64,000 nt of DNA from positions 840,820 to 904,819 of the forward strand of contig NZ_AYPQ01000001.1 in assembly GCF_000633635.1 (NCBI RefSeq), in the 5' to 3' direction. Source of the DNA: Enterococcus crotali (lineage in GTDB: Bacteria > Bacillota > Bacilli > Lactobacillales > Enterococcaceae). A model generated the notes under the pieces. That model worked only from the letters and a program-made list of their open reading frames with translations. It ran no database searches and was not told the origin of the DNA. The translations under genes and the position numbers were made by a program. Within the stretch, counting starts at the first letter, position 1. Every line of letters begins with the position of its first letter. Of this stretch, positions 16,660 through 25,723 are shown in pieces.

Positions 16660-17298
16660 ATGAGATTTCTAAAGAAATATGGTTTTTTTATCATGATTTT
16701 GGTTATTTTAAGCGAGCTTATTGTGCCGTTTATCTTGATTGCTTTTTATCCTAATTATGATCCACTCTCAATGTTGATCAGCGACTTTGGTGAAGATGGC
16801 AGCCCAACAAAAACGTTTTTTAAAATATGGCAACTGGTTGACGGTAGTCTCCTTCTCTTAACCATCCCTAGTTTTTATGAACGATTCAAAAAAACATCCA
16901 AACAATTGGCTGTTTGGTTTAGCGTTATGATAGCCATTTTTGCAGTAGGTGACTGTCTTGTTACTAGCCTATTTGACCGCTCGCCTAGCGTAGCAACTAT
17001 TGATATTGAAGCTGTGATCCATGATTATGCATCCGGTGTTGGTTTTGTAGCACTACTTATTGCGATTTTTCTTTTAATCAGGCTTTATATTTTAGAAGAA
17101 AACCAGTTAGCTATTCGTGGACTTTTCATTGTTTTTATCATTTCAGCTTTTTTTATGTTTCTATTTGCAGCACCAAAAATCCCCGTTGTAAGAGCGCTTC
17201 ACATTCCTTATCGTGGGCTTTGGCAGCGAGCCAATTTATTATTTCTTTATCTGCCATTCTTCTTTGTGGCTATTGAAAATGTACATTCGAAAAAATAG
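16660..17298 (+). CDS. DUF998 family membrane protein
   Basis: A 212-residue protein with six hydrophobic segments and the DUF998 signature near the N-terminus (PNYDPLSMLISDFGEDGSPT), which follows the first membrane helix. The function of the family is unknown. The ATG at 16660 is preceded by AAGAAGG at suitable distance; an in-frame ATG at 16633 lacks a ribosome site. It stands alone, next to a decayed regulator fragment, and is convergent with the UvrA-like gene. Confidence 0.75.
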   Translation: MRFLKKYGFFIMILVILSELIVPFILIAFYPNYDPLSMLISDFGEDGSPTKTFFKIWQLVDGSLLLLTIPSFYERFKKTSKQLAVWFSVMIAIFAVGDCLVTSLFDRSPSVATIDIEAVIHDYASGVGFVALLIAIFLLIRLYILEENQLAIRGLFIVFIISAFFMFLFAAPKIPVVRALHIPYRGLWQRANLLFLYLPFFFVAIENVHSKK

Positions 17299-17320
17299 AA
17301 TCAAAAGACTGGAACAAAAA

Positions 17321-17357
17321 TGACTGGGAGATAGCCTTATCAGCTATCTCCCAGTCA
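17321..17357. terminator. Hairpin between convergent genes
   Basis: TGACTGGGAGATAGC (17321-17335) pairs perfectly with GCTATCTCCCAGTCA (17343-17357). There is no long T-run, but the stem is strong and lies between two convergent stops, so it probably acts as a terminator. Confidence 0.6.
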
Positions 17358-17382
17358 CAGTTCCTACATACCCTACATAACA

Positions 17383-19626
17383 TTACAAATATGGTTTAGT
17401 AATCAAGTCACTTGAAGTTGCTAACTCTTGTGGAGTGCCGCTAAACATTAACTCGCCCCCCTTATTCCCCCCCTCTGGTCCCATCTCAATAACCCAATCT
17501 GCTTGCTTAATAATACTTAAATGATGCTCTAAAAGAATCAAACTACTACCTTCATCGACCATTTGATTAAACAATTTCAACAACTGACCAATATCTGATA
17601 AATGTAAGCCATCCGTCGGCTCATCCAACAAATAAATCATGCCTTTCTTATGAAGTTGGTTTGCTAATTTCAAACGCTGTTGCTCGCCTCCTGAAAGTGT
17701 TGTTAAAGATTGGTTCAAACGTAGATAGCCCAATCCTACCTCTATTAACGTTGATAATTCCTTTTTGAAAACTTGATCAATAAAAAACTCACAACTCTCA
17801 TTAACAGTCATCGCTAAAACATCCACAATTGTTTTGCCTTTATACGTGTATTTTAATAGTTCAGGATCATAACGTGTGCCATGACAAACTTCACAAATGG
17901 TCACGATATCTTCCATAAAAGCCATATCAGAAACAATCACGCCTTTTCCGTGACATCTTTTACAAGCACCTTTTGAATTATAGCTAAATAAGGCAGCACT
18001 TACGCCATTTTCTTTAGCGAACAGTTCACGAATTTTTCCAAAGATGTCCAAATAAGTTAAAGGCGTAGAGCGTAAATTGATCCCAATACTTTTTTGTGAA
18101 ATGGCTACAATCTCTTGATTATTCTCAATGGCAGTTTGACGAATAACCTCGCCTAACGAAGATTTTCCTGAACCAGCAACGCCACAAATCACAGTTAATA
18201 TACCTAAGGGAATTTCTACGGAAAAGTTTTTTAAGTTGTGGCGAGTCGCATTCTTTATAACAAAAAAATCTTTTGGTTTACGCGGTTTTACTTTTATAGG
18301 AGTTGTCGTCTTTAACGCAGTGCTCGTTATTGTCTTTGTTTTAAGAAACTTAGTATAATCGCCAGCAAATTGAAGTTTTCCACCCTCTTCTCCTGCACCA
18401 GGTCCCAAATCAAGAATATAGTCAGCGGAACGAATCAGCTGCGGATTATGTTCCACTAAAATCACAGTATTCCCTTTGATCTTTAAAGAAAGTAAGGCAT
18501 TATTGATACGTTCAACATCTTTAGGATGTAAACCTGCGCTTGGCTCGTCTAAAATATACATCATGTCATTTAATGCGCTGTTAATATATTTTGAAATTCT
18601 AATACGTTGTGCCTCCCCACCAGAAAGACTACCGGTCGATCTACCTAAAGTTAGATAGCTTAAGCCAATATCAATTAAAGCGTCTAATCGTTTTTGAATT
18701 TCAGGCTTAATATCTACAGCTAGCGGGTCATTGATTTTCTCAATGAAAGACATTAATTCATCTAGCGAGTACATCACAGCATCGGCAATACTTTTCCCAA
18801 AAATTTTACAGCTTCTCACTCGCTCATTTACTCGAGTGCCATGACACTCTGGACACGTTTCAACTGTCACAAAACGATCCAATTGCTTTTGATGTCTTTT
18901 TCCTTCATCTGATTGAAGAATACTCCGTTTCATTCGAGGTATCAGCCCTTCAAATAGTGCTGTATGCGGCCATTTTTCAGATGGATTTTTCAATTTTTGT
19001 TGTGGTGCATATAAAAATGATTCTAGTTCTTTTTTTGAATAGTCCTTTATCTTTTTATTCAAATCAAATAGACCACTATCTGCATAACGTTTCCAGCGCC
19101 AAAAGCCAGGCTGAAAAGTGGGAAAATCAATTGGTCCTTCGTTCAGTGATTTATTAAAATCGACTAACTTATGAATATCGATAGTTGTTATAGTTCCAAT
19201 ACCATCACATTCTAGACATTTGCCGTCAGGATGATTGAAAGAAAAAGTATCGGAATAACCAACAAATGGTTTCCCTACTCTTGAAAAAAGTAACCGTAAA
19301 AAAGTATAAATATCTGTATAACTTCCCACCGTCGACCGAGAATTTGCTGACAGTTTCTTTTGCTCAATGACAATTGCAACAGGTAAATTTTCTATATTTT
19401 CAACAGTTGGTCTACCGTATTTAGGCAAATATTTTTGTAAAAAACTTGGAAAAGTATCATTCAACTCTCTACGCGACTCAGCAGCCAAAGTATCAAAAAT
19501 CAAAGAAGATTTACCTGATCCAGAAACACCTGTCACAACTGTTAATCGGTGTTTAGGAATTTGAGTCGTCACATGTTTTAAATTATTTTGGGTAGCATTT
19601 TTTATCTTGATCCATTCATTTTCCAT
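17383..19626 (-). CDS. UvrA-like ABC ATPase (UvrA2 type)
   Basis: A 747-residue protein with two ABC modules in the UvrA arrangement: Walker A GVSGSGKSS (about 33) and GVAGSGKSS (about 485), signatures LSGGEAQR and LSGGEQQR, and zinc-binding CxxC pairs (CLEC, CPEC, CKRC, CEVC). It is about 200 residues shorter than housekeeping UvrA and so belongs to the UvrA2/drug-tolerance group, in which the UvrB-interacting region is lost. Members bind DNA and some protect against intercalating antibiotics. The gene is isolated and has AGGAGG. The exact role here is unknown. Confidence 0.88.
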   Translation of the reverse strand: MENEWIKIKNATQNNLKHVTTQIPKHRLTVVTGVSGSGKSSLIFDTLAAESRRELNDTFPSFLQKYLPKYGRPTVENIENLPVAIVIEQKKLSANSRSTVGSYTDIYTFLRLLFSRVGKPFVGYSDTFSFNHPDGKCLECDGIGTITTIDIHKLVDFNKSLNEGPIDFPTFQPGFWRWKRYADSGLFDLNKKIKDYSKKELESFLYAPQQKLKNPSEKWPHTALFEGLIPRMKRSILQSDEGKRHQKQLDRFVTVETCPECHGTRVNERVRSCKIFGKSIADAVMYSLDELMSFIEKINDPLAVDIKPEIQKRLDALIDIGLSYLTLGRSTGSLSGGEAQRIRISKYINSALNDMMYILDEPSAGLHPKDVERINNALLSLKIKGNTVILVEHNPQLIRSADYILDLGPGAGEEGGKLQFAGDYTKFLKTKTITSTALKTTTPIKVKPRKPKDFFVIKNATRHNLKNFSVEIPLGILTVICGVAGSGKSSLGEVIRQTAIENNQEIVAISQKSIGINLRSTPLTYLDIFGKIRELFAKENGVSAALFSYNSKGACKRCHGKGVIVSDMAFMEDIVTICEVCHGTRYDPELLKYTYKGKTIVDVLAMTVNESCEFFIDQVFKKELSTLIEVGLGYLRLNQSLTTLSGGEQQRLKLANQLHKKGMIYLLDEPTDGLHLSDIGQLLKLFNQMVDEGSSLILLEHHLSIIKQADWVIEMGPEGGNKGGELMFSGTPQELATSSDLITKPYL

Positions 19627-20021
19627 ATCGTTCCTCCTATTTAATCAATAAAGTCTTCTCCATAGTTTAAATAATGACTGCGGCTATTCTCCCTTAACTA
19701 TTTATTATAGAACTATAGATAGTCTATTGCGAATAATGCGATGTTCTACTCTTATTGATCATACGTTTACAAAAAACATTCACTTCAGGATATTATCATT
19801 TATGAAAAAGATTGCACTTAGATTCAAATCAAACTAAACTTTCTAGAGTTGTCTGTTCAAACCCTTTTCACACAAGACTTGTTCCCAACAGATAATCAAG
19901 CGACATCTATAAAAAGACTTTTAGTATCATCTGAAGTTTCTCCACGCGACACTAAAAGTCTTTTTGATATTCAGTTTTTTTATTTCTCTTTTTTAAGACT
20001 TTTGCTCAAATATGTCTTTTT
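19627..20021. other. Intergenic region, 395 bp
   Basis: No convincing ORF is present. The only structure seen is a terminator close to the aldo-keto reductase gene; the remainder presumably carries the promoter of the UvrA-like gene. Confidence 0.6.
19911..19965 (-). terminator. Intrinsic terminator of the aldo-keto reductase gene
   Basis: AAAAAGACTTTTAGT (19911-19925) pairs with ACTAAAAGTCTTTTT (19951-19965). It lies 57 bases after the stop of the minus-strand gene and is symmetrical, so it could work both ways. Confidence 0.8.
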
Positions 20022-21005
20022 TTAACGCCCAGTACGTTTTTTCTCTGCATCTGGATATCGATCGCCCACAATGTTAATTCTTTGTAGAGCTTTGGTAATG
20101 ATCGCTTTTTCTTCTGAAGTAAACGTAATGTCTAATGCATGGATATTCTCTAAAATACGTGCTTTTTTAGTTGTCCCTGGTATTGGAACGATCCAAGGCT
20201 TTTGATCAAGTATCCAGGCAATCGCAAGTTGTGCTATTGTAACATTCTTAGCCTGAGCAAGTTCTTGCATAAAATCAAGTAAGACTTGATTAGCCTTCAT
20301 TGCTTCTAGGGTAAATCTAGGTAGCTCTCCCCGATTGTCATTTTCGTTAAACTTAGTATTTTGGTTCAACTTACCTGTGAGATATCCTCGGCCAAGTGGG
20401 CTATATGAAACCAAGCCAATTCCAAGCTCTTCTAATACTTGAAAAATTTGTTTTTCAGGTTCACGCCACCAAATTGAATACTCACTTTCCACAGCTGCCA
20501 AAGGCTCAACGCTATGCGCTTTCCGTATCGTTTGGGGTCCTGCCTCTGAAAGACCCCAGTGTAAAATTTTCCCTTCTTGTTTAAGTTTTTGAATTGTTAG
20601 TGCCACTTCTTCAATCGGAGTATTTGGATCAATTCGATGGATATAATATAAATCGATATAATCTGTTTTCAATCGCTTTAATGAGCCTTCTACAGCTGCC
20701 ATGATTGTTTTTGAACTACTATCTGGTTCATTTTTCAATCCATTAATTTTAAAACCGCCCTTCGTTGCGAGCTGTATCTGATTTCTTTTTCCAGCGATTG
20801 CTTCTCCGACTAATTCCTCATTTGTGTAAGGACCATATACTTCTGCGGTATCAAACATTTGGATTCCTGCATCAATTGCGGTGTGAACGACTTCGATCAT
20901 TTCATTTTTGTCTTTTGCAGGACCTCGATGATAATTTAATCCCATACAGCCAAACCCGATTGCTGACGTTTCTAATCCACTTGTGCCAAGTTGTCTTTGT
21001 CTCAT
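20022..21005 (-). CDS. Aldo/keto reductase
   Basis: A 327-residue NADPH-dependent oxidoreductase of the AKR superfamily. The catalytic tetrad can be read: Asp/Tyr in DTAEVYG, Lys in LATKGG and His in YYIHRID; the cofactor end VPIPGTTKKARILEN is also present. It resembles the AKR13/YhdN group acting on aldehydes and ketones. It is monocistronic with its own terminator. The physiological substrate is unknown. Confidence 0.9.
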   Translation of the reverse strand: MRQRQLGTSGLETSAIGFGCMGLNYHRGPAKDKNEMIEVVHTAIDAGIQMFDTAEVYGPYTNEELVGEAIAGKRNQIQLATKGGFKINGLKNEPDSSSKTIMAAVEGSLKRLKTDYIDLYYIHRIDPNTPIEEVALTIQKLKQEGKILHWGLSEAGPQTIRKAHSVEPLAAVESEYSIWWREPEKQIFQVLEELGIGLVSYSPLGRGYLTGKLNQNTKFNENDNRGELPRFTLEAMKANQVLLDFMQELAQAKNVTIAQLAIAWILDQKPWIVPIPGTTKKARILENIHALDITFTSEEKAIITKALQRINIVGDRYPDAEKKRTGR

Positions 21006-21150
21006 AAATCATTTCATCCTTTCTGAATCACGTTTTGATACGGAACTAATTTAACTTATTTTATCTGTTAGAGTACACTATAAGTCAAGCACTATATCAG
21101 CTAAAAATCAGCAAATGTAGTGATTCTGTGAAAGTTTTATTGAATTAATA

Positions 21151-21339
21151 TGAATAAAGAAACTACACAATCATTTACAGATAGATAAAAAGCACTGTAC
21201 CATAAATTTAAACAAAATTAGAAAGAAGAATCTCAGAAGGATCAACGAAGAATTAGCCTTCATGATTCCTTAGGTCATCGGTTCCTTCTTAGCCATAATA
21301 ACAATTATAATTTTTGTAAAACATTTAAGAAAAAAGTAA
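21151..21339 (+). pseudogene. Broken small membrane protein ORF
   Basis: An ATG at 21151 opens a short frame that ends after 12 codons; in the next frame a coding-like stretch continues (KKNLRRINEELAFMIP, stop, VIGSFLAIITIIIFVKHL, RKK) to TAA at 21337. Joined, it would be a 60-residue protein with a single membrane helix near its C-terminus. No ribosome site is evident. Low confidence. Confidence 0.3.
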
Positions 21340-21360
21340 CGATAATTGATAGACTTACCA

Positions 21361-21400
21361 AAAAGATCAGACAAACTCCAGAAAGTTTGTCTGATCTTTT
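21361..21400. terminator. Intrinsic terminator of the PTS/aldolase operon
   Basis: AAAAGATCAGACAAACT (21361-21377) pairs perfectly with AGTTTGTCTGATCTTTT (21384-21400). On the minus strand it ends in five T and lies downstream of the YjbQ gene. Confidence 0.85.
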
Positions 21401-21525
21401 CTATTCAACCAACATTGTCAGGTTAGTACTCTTCTTTAGAACTCATTACTAACAATTCGTCTCTTTCGGCTACATTCAATCTATACACATATCCATGTTT
21501 TCCTATCTTGGCTTTTCGGTTAAAC

Positions 21526-22041
21526 TTATTCCCCCAAAATCATTAACAGGCATTTTCTGCTTCGTTTACGATTTTGATCAAAATCTATAAAATATATAGA
21601 ACCAACCGAACCAATTTGAATACTTGCATCTTTGACAATGAATGTTTCGCTAGCACCAAATAGCGAAGCTCTAATATGGGCATCACCATTTAAGATTGTT
21701 CCTGGATCACAAGGATAATTGGGATCGTCCAAGCTCATTAGAAACTCAAGATGTTTAGCGCCTGGATAACGATAGTTTGTTTCTTCTGACAACTCCCTTG
21801 GAATGATCTTATCTAGAATTCGATTTAAATCCACTTGTAGAAATTCGTCGCCATTAAAATCCACATCATGGACATACTCCTCAAAAATCACTGAACAGGT
21901 GGTATGTGGTGATTGAACCATGCAGATACCATTTTGAAGTCCACTTTCTTTCACAGCTTGCTTTACTTCCTCAGTGATATTGTGATAACTGACACGTTGT
22001 CCATTAGACGTTAAATCTAACTCCGTCGTATATGTTTTCAT
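21526..22041 (-). CDS. YjbQ family protein (UPF0047)
   Basis: A 171-residue protein of the YjbQ/UPF0047 fold, with the signature HTTCSVIFEEYVHDVD and GDAHIRASLFGASETF (His and Glu/Asp clusters). Databases often call this family secondary thiamine-phosphate synthase, but the real reaction in most hosts is unproven. Here it is the last gene of a PTS sugar operon, three bases after a TIM-like isomerase, so a role in handling a sugar phosphate is more plausible than thiamine synthesis. It is slightly longer than usual family members. Confidence 0.75.
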   Translation of the reverse strand: MKTYTTELDLTSNGQRVSYHNITEEVKQAVKESGLQNGICMVQSPHTTCSVIFEEYVHDVDFNGDEFLQVDLNRILDKIIPRELSEETNYRYPGAKHLEFLMSLDDPNYPCDPGTILNGDAHIRASLFGASETFIVKDASIQIGSVGSIYFIDFDQNRKRSRKCLLMILGE

Positions 22042-22044
22042 CTC

Positions 22045-22749
22045 TTATTGCTCCTTTACCTCTGTTCTGATTTTAACAACTTCTCTCACCAGATCACGCA
22101 ACGTTTGAAGAGGATCTTTTGCGCAGACGATCCCACTTGTACCACCTGTTCCATCCGCGCCAGATTCTAAGGCCTGACGAACATCCTCAACAGTGCTGAT
22201 TCCTGCAGCTTGAAGTACAAATGTCTTAGGTGAAACAGATTTGACCGCTTGATTTGTTTGTCTCATATATGAAGTGTCACTAATATTTCCAGTACCGATC
22301 AATTCGGTCGGCTCACAAACCATTACATCAGGGGTGAGCATTGCAATTGCTTGAGCTTCTGTAATCGAATCTGCACAGGCAATAACTAAAATTCCTTGTT
22401 CTTCTGCTCTTTTCATAATGGTAACTAACTGATTGATCCCTATAGGATGTTCAGCATGGTTCAAAAATGTTGCTTGTACGCCTGCTTCCACAAGCCCTTC
22501 TGGTAAAATATACCCCATACCTGGACCAACAGTTAAACCGTCCATATGTTGCACCGTAATAATCAAATGGTTTGTTGCTTGAGCAATGCGATACGCATCT
22601 ACATACTGAACTGTGAAAAAAATATCTAGGTCATATTTTCCAGCCAATTCATCTGCCTCTTTTGCTAAATTTAACGCTGCATCTCCATATAAATATGCTT
22701 TGGGGTTTACACAGAAAAATGGCGCTCGAACCGTTCTTTTTTTCAACAT
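22045..22749 (-). CDS. Triosephosphate isomerase-like sugar-phosphate isomerase
   Basis: A 234-residue TIM homologue distinct from glycolytic TpiA. The three catalytic positions of the family are kept: Asn/Lys in FFCVNPKAYLYG, His in FLNHAEHP and Glu in VCEPTELIGTG. Such paralogues in sugar operons isomerise other ketose/aldose phosphates, for example erythrulose phosphates. The frame starts with a GTG at 22755, but the ATG at 22749 has AGAGG five bases ahead and is preferred. It lies between the aldolase and YjbQ genes of the PTS operon. Confidence 0.8.
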   Translation of the reverse strand: MLKKRTVRAPFFCVNPKAYLYGDAALNLAKEADELAGKYDLDIFFTVQYVDAYRIAQATNHLIITVQHMDGLTVGPGMGYILPEGLVEAGVQATFLNHAEHPIGINQLVTIMKRAEEQGILVIACADSITEAQAIAMLTPDVMVCEPTELIGTGNISDTSYMRQTNQAVKSVSPKTFVLQAAGISTVEDVRQALESGADGTGGTSGIVCAKDPLQTLRDLVREVVKIRTEVKEQ

Positions 22750-22760
22750 ACTCACCTCTT

Positions 22761-23588
22761 TTATTTAGTTGCAAATACTGTATAGTAATGTTCCAATGTA
22801 TTTTCCAGTGCTTGATTGGTTAGCTTTTTTAACTGAAAATAATCTGTTGGAGACTCTCGTTCAATTGCTTTCATTGCAGCCGTAATAAAATCAGTAAATA
22901 TATTGATTTTACTTATTCCTTCTGTTGCACATCGATGCAAGTTCTCATCACCTGAAGATGAACCTCCATGTAAGACGAGCGGTGTTTGTACAGCTGCTTT
23001 AAGTTCTGCTAAACGCTCAAAACTAATTTTAGGTGTTCCTTTGTAAAAACCATGAGCTGTCCCAATCGAAACGGCTAAAGAATCTACATTTGTCATTTCA
23101 GCAAAACGCACTGCATCCATTACTTTTGTATAAATGGAATCGCTATGATCATGATTTTCATAATTCACACCAGAGCCCACAAAACCGATTTCTGCTTCAA
23201 CGACAACTTCTCTTTCATGGGCATAATCTGCTATTTCTTTGGAACGACGAGCATTTTCTGCAAATGAATCAAGGGACGCATCGATCATAACAGATGAAAA
23301 ACCTAAATCTATCGCTTGCTTTATGATTTTTTCATCTTGTCCATGATCTAAGTGTAATACCACGGGTACATTTGCTTTTCTTGCAAAATAGTTTCCAATC
23401 AAGGCCGCCTCTTCTAATGACATCATATCCATATGCGCTTGCGCAAAGGCCAGAATCAATGGCTTATTCAGACGTTCAGCCACAGTTACATATGAACGTG
23501 CTGAATCTAAATCAAAGAAATTAGCAGCAGGAATGGCATATTGATCTTTTTGAGCATTTTCAAATAATTCTTTAGATGTAACTAACAA
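22761..23588 (-). CDS. Class II ketose-bisphosphate aldolase
   Basis: A 275-residue zinc aldolase of the fructose/tagatose-bisphosphate family. Metal and catalytic motifs are visible: HLDHGQDEKII, VVEAEIGFVGSG, VSIGTAHGFY and LVLHGGSSSGDEN. It would cleave a ketose 1-phosphate or bisphosphate into two three- or four-carbon units. It follows the PTS IIB gene and precedes the isomerase, so it acts on the sugar phosphate delivered by the PTS. The exact sugar cannot be read. Confidence 0.88.
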   Translation of the reverse strand: MLVTSKELFENAQKDQYAIPAANFFDLDSARSYVTVAERLNKPLILAFAQAHMDMMSLEEAALIGNYFARKANVPVVLHLDHGQDEKIIKQAIDLGFSSVMIDASLDSFAENARRSKEIADYAHEREVVVEAEIGFVGSGVNYENHDHSDSIYTKVMDAVRFAEMTNVDSLAVSIGTAHGFYKGTPKISFERLAELKAAVQTPLVLHGGSSSGDENLHRCATEGISKINIFTDFITAAMKAIERESPTDYFQLKKLTNQALENTLEHYYTVFATK

Positions 23589-23599
23589 AATAATTCCTC

Positions 23600-23887
23600 C
23601 TATTCTTTGATTTTAGCTTCGATTTCTTGATACATTTCTTCAGTTCCCATTCCCGTCAATAATGGCAATCCCATAATTATTTTATCCTTTATTTTATCTG
23701 GTACGACAGTTGTGCTAACGATAATATCGTAATCATCTATTCGGTTCATCTCATCTGCGACTTTTGATTGATATAAACGCACATCATTTTCATACCCCTT
23801 TTCTTTCAACCATTCTTTCACTTTGTTTGTGACGATTGTAGAAGTAGCTACACCTGTGCCACACATGATCAACATTTTTTTCATCAT
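23600..23887 (-). CDS. PTS enzyme IIB, galactitol type
   Basis: A 95-residue IIB domain with the phosphorylatable Cys in MLIMCGTGVATSTIV. It passes phosphate from IIA to the sugar bound by IIC. It is located directly after the IIC gene. Its size and P-loop are those of GatB/SgcB-type proteins. A GGAAGGA site precedes the two adjacent ATG codons. Confidence 0.88.
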   Translation of the reverse strand: MMKKMLIMCGTGVATSTIVTNKVKEWLKEKGYENDVRLYQSKVADEMNRIDDYDIIVSTTVVPDKIKDKIIMGLPLLTGMGTEEMYQEIEAKIKE

Positions 23888-23909
23888 CGATCCTTCCTCT
23901 CATTTCTAT

Positions 23910-25247
23910 TTATTTAGTTCCTTGTCTTCTAGGTAAAATTTTATTCACATAGATCATTCCGCAAAGTACAACTACACCTATGATCGCTAAACCACCCCAG
24001 CTCAATAGTTTTGTCAAGCCAACATACATCCACGTCGTCCATAAACCACCCTCAGCTAGTGCCGTAATACTTGAATTCCCTTGTAAGTCAAAGTTTGCTG
24101 CCTTTGCTGACATCGTCACTAAAGGTGCGACCCAAGAAGTGATATAAAGAATACTTACCATATAAATTGAACCTGCGATAACCGTTCGAACGATGTTTCC
24201 AGCAAAAACGGCAGCCATTAAACAAACTAAGAAAGGAATCGTTGCAAGGTCTCCAAACGGTAGGGTTGTATTTCCTGGTAAAATAACGGCTAATAAAATT
24301 GTAATTGGTACCAATAACAGAGAAGATGACAACACTGCTGGATGTCCTACTGATAGTGCTGCATCCATCCCAATGTATAATTCTCTTCCAGGAAAACGCT
24401 TCTTCACAAATTCATTTGCCGCTTCTGATATTGGTGTCAAGCCTTCCATCAATAAAGCAACCATTTTCGGCATCAAAACCATCACAGCACCTGTTTTAAC
24501 TGCAAGTTGTAAAACTCCAGCAACATCATATCCTGCAAAAAGTCCAATCACTAAACCAATTAGAAAACCCATCACAGTCGAATCACCGAAAATACCAAAA
24601 CGTTTTTGGATCGTTTCAGGATCTGCTTTCCAGTTTTTGATTCCAGGAATACGATCAAACAACCAATTCATTGGAATCGCAAAGATAAAACCAGGTGCCG
24701 CAGTCCCATGAGGAAAGGTAATATTAGGAAAGCCATAGAATTTTTTCACGATGGGTCCTAAAATATCACCGAATAACAAAATCATCATCATATAAACAAC
24801 AGTTGCTGCGATTCCAATCGCAAAATTGCCAGTCAAGGCATAGACCAACGATGCAATAAATGCACCATGCCAAAAATTCCAAATATCAACATTCAATGTC
24901 TTAGTTAACCCTAAAATGATCAACACCACATTTAGTAATACACCTATCGGAATTGCCAAACTTCCTAAAACAGTTCCATATGAAATTGCCGCAGCTGCAG
25001 GCCACCCTACATCGATCGTTGTCAAATTTAGACCAAATCGTTCTACCATAGCTTGTGCTGCAGGTCCTAAACTGCTACTTAATAAATCAATCACCAAATT
25101 TAACCCTACAAATCCAACACCGACCGTCAAAGCAGAAGTAAAAGCTTTAGCTGGTTTTGTTCCAAGAATCATACCAAACACAAATATCAAGATCGGTAAA
25201 ACGACGATTGCTCCTAAGTCAACAAACCACTGTAATGCATCTAACAT
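23910..25247 (-). CDS. PTS enzyme IIC, galactitol type
   Basis: A 445-residue membrane permease with about ten to twelve hydrophobic segments and the GatC-type motifs FPHGTAAPGFIFAIPMN and ELYIGMDAALSVGHPAV. It imports and phosphorylates a polyol or ketose together with IIA and IIB from the same operon. It overlaps no gene and is spaced 18 bases from IIA. The substrate is unknown; homologues handle galactitol and related compounds. Confidence 0.9.
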   Translation of the reverse strand: MLDALQWFVDLGAIVVLPILIFVFGMILGTKPAKAFTSALTVGVGFVGLNLVIDLLSSSLGPAAQAMVERFGLNLTTIDVGWPAAAAISYGTVLGSLAIPIGVLLNVVLIILGLTKTLNVDIWNFWHGAFIASLVYALTGNFAIGIAATVVYMMMILLFGDILGPIVKKFYGFPNITFPHGTAAPGFIFAIPMNWLFDRIPGIKNWKADPETIQKRFGIFGDSTVMGFLIGLVIGLFAGYDVAGVLQLAVKTGAVMVLMPKMVALLMEGLTPISEAANEFVKKRFPGRELYIGMDAALSVGHPAVLSSSLLLVPITILLAVILPGNTTLPFGDLATIPFLVCLMAAVFAGNIVRTVIAGSIYMVSILYITSWVAPLVTMSAKAANFDLQGNSSITALAEGGLWTTWMYVGLTKLLSWGGLAIIGVVVLCGMIYVNKILPRRQGTK

Positions 25248-25265
25248 ATTCTTTCCCCCATTTCT

Positions 25266-25721
25266 TTACGCTAAGCCAACATGATGAATAATTTCAATAA
25301 ATTCTGATTTTGTTTGGCAATGATATAATTTTTCCATTATTTCTGGTTGTTGAATCATACCAATCAGTTTTTGCAACATTTCTAATTGTTCATGCGGTTC
25401 TTTCAAAGCCAGCATAAAAATCATCTGAACATCGACTGGCTTATCTGCTGTTCCCATTTCAAAAAATGTGATCGGTTCTTTTAATGACATAAAAGCAATC
25501 TGAGATTTTTTTACATACTCACTGTCCGTATGTGGAATTGCAACGCCAATATTATTAACTGGAAGTCCTGTTGGAAAACGTTCTTCTCTTTCAATAATAT
25601 GTTGGAGAAAACTATCTGTAATAAACTGTTTCTCTCTTAATTCTTTTGTTAATCGTTGAAATGCTTCATTTCTGTCTTTAACTTCTACCTGAAATTCTGC
25701 AATCTCACTATTAAAATACAT
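25266..25721 (-). CDS. PTS enzyme IIA, fructose/galactitol type
   Basis: About 151 residues with the phospho-His motif NNIGVAIPHTDSEYV and FMSLKEPITFF of EIIA type 2 domains. The frame runs to 25748, overlapping the regulator gene; AAGGAGGG at about 25733-25740 supports a start at 25721 or 25730, of which 25721 is used here. It receives phosphate from HPr and donates it to IIB. Confidence 0.85.
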   Translation of the reverse strand: MYFNSEIAEFQVEVKDRNEAFQRLTKELREKQFITDSFLQHIIEREERFPTGLPVNNIGVAIPHTDSEYVKKSQIAFMSLKEPITFFEMGTADKPVDVQMIFMLALKEPHEQLEMLQKLIGMIQQPEIMEKLYHCQTKSEFIEIIHHVGLA

Positions 25722-25723
25722 CG

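Larger units (their letters stand above)
21006..21525. other. Intergenic region, 520 bp, with decayed coding traces
   Basis: The region contains a broken small membrane ORF (21151-21339), a strong terminator (21361-21400) and an open 37-codon stretch on the minus strand ending at 21428 without a start. No intact gene is supported. Confidence 0.5.

Noticed and set aside
24193-25284. Long open frames on the plus strand across the PTS IIC gene
   Set aside because: They mirror the codon structure of the IIC gene on the other strand and have no start signals or known motifs.
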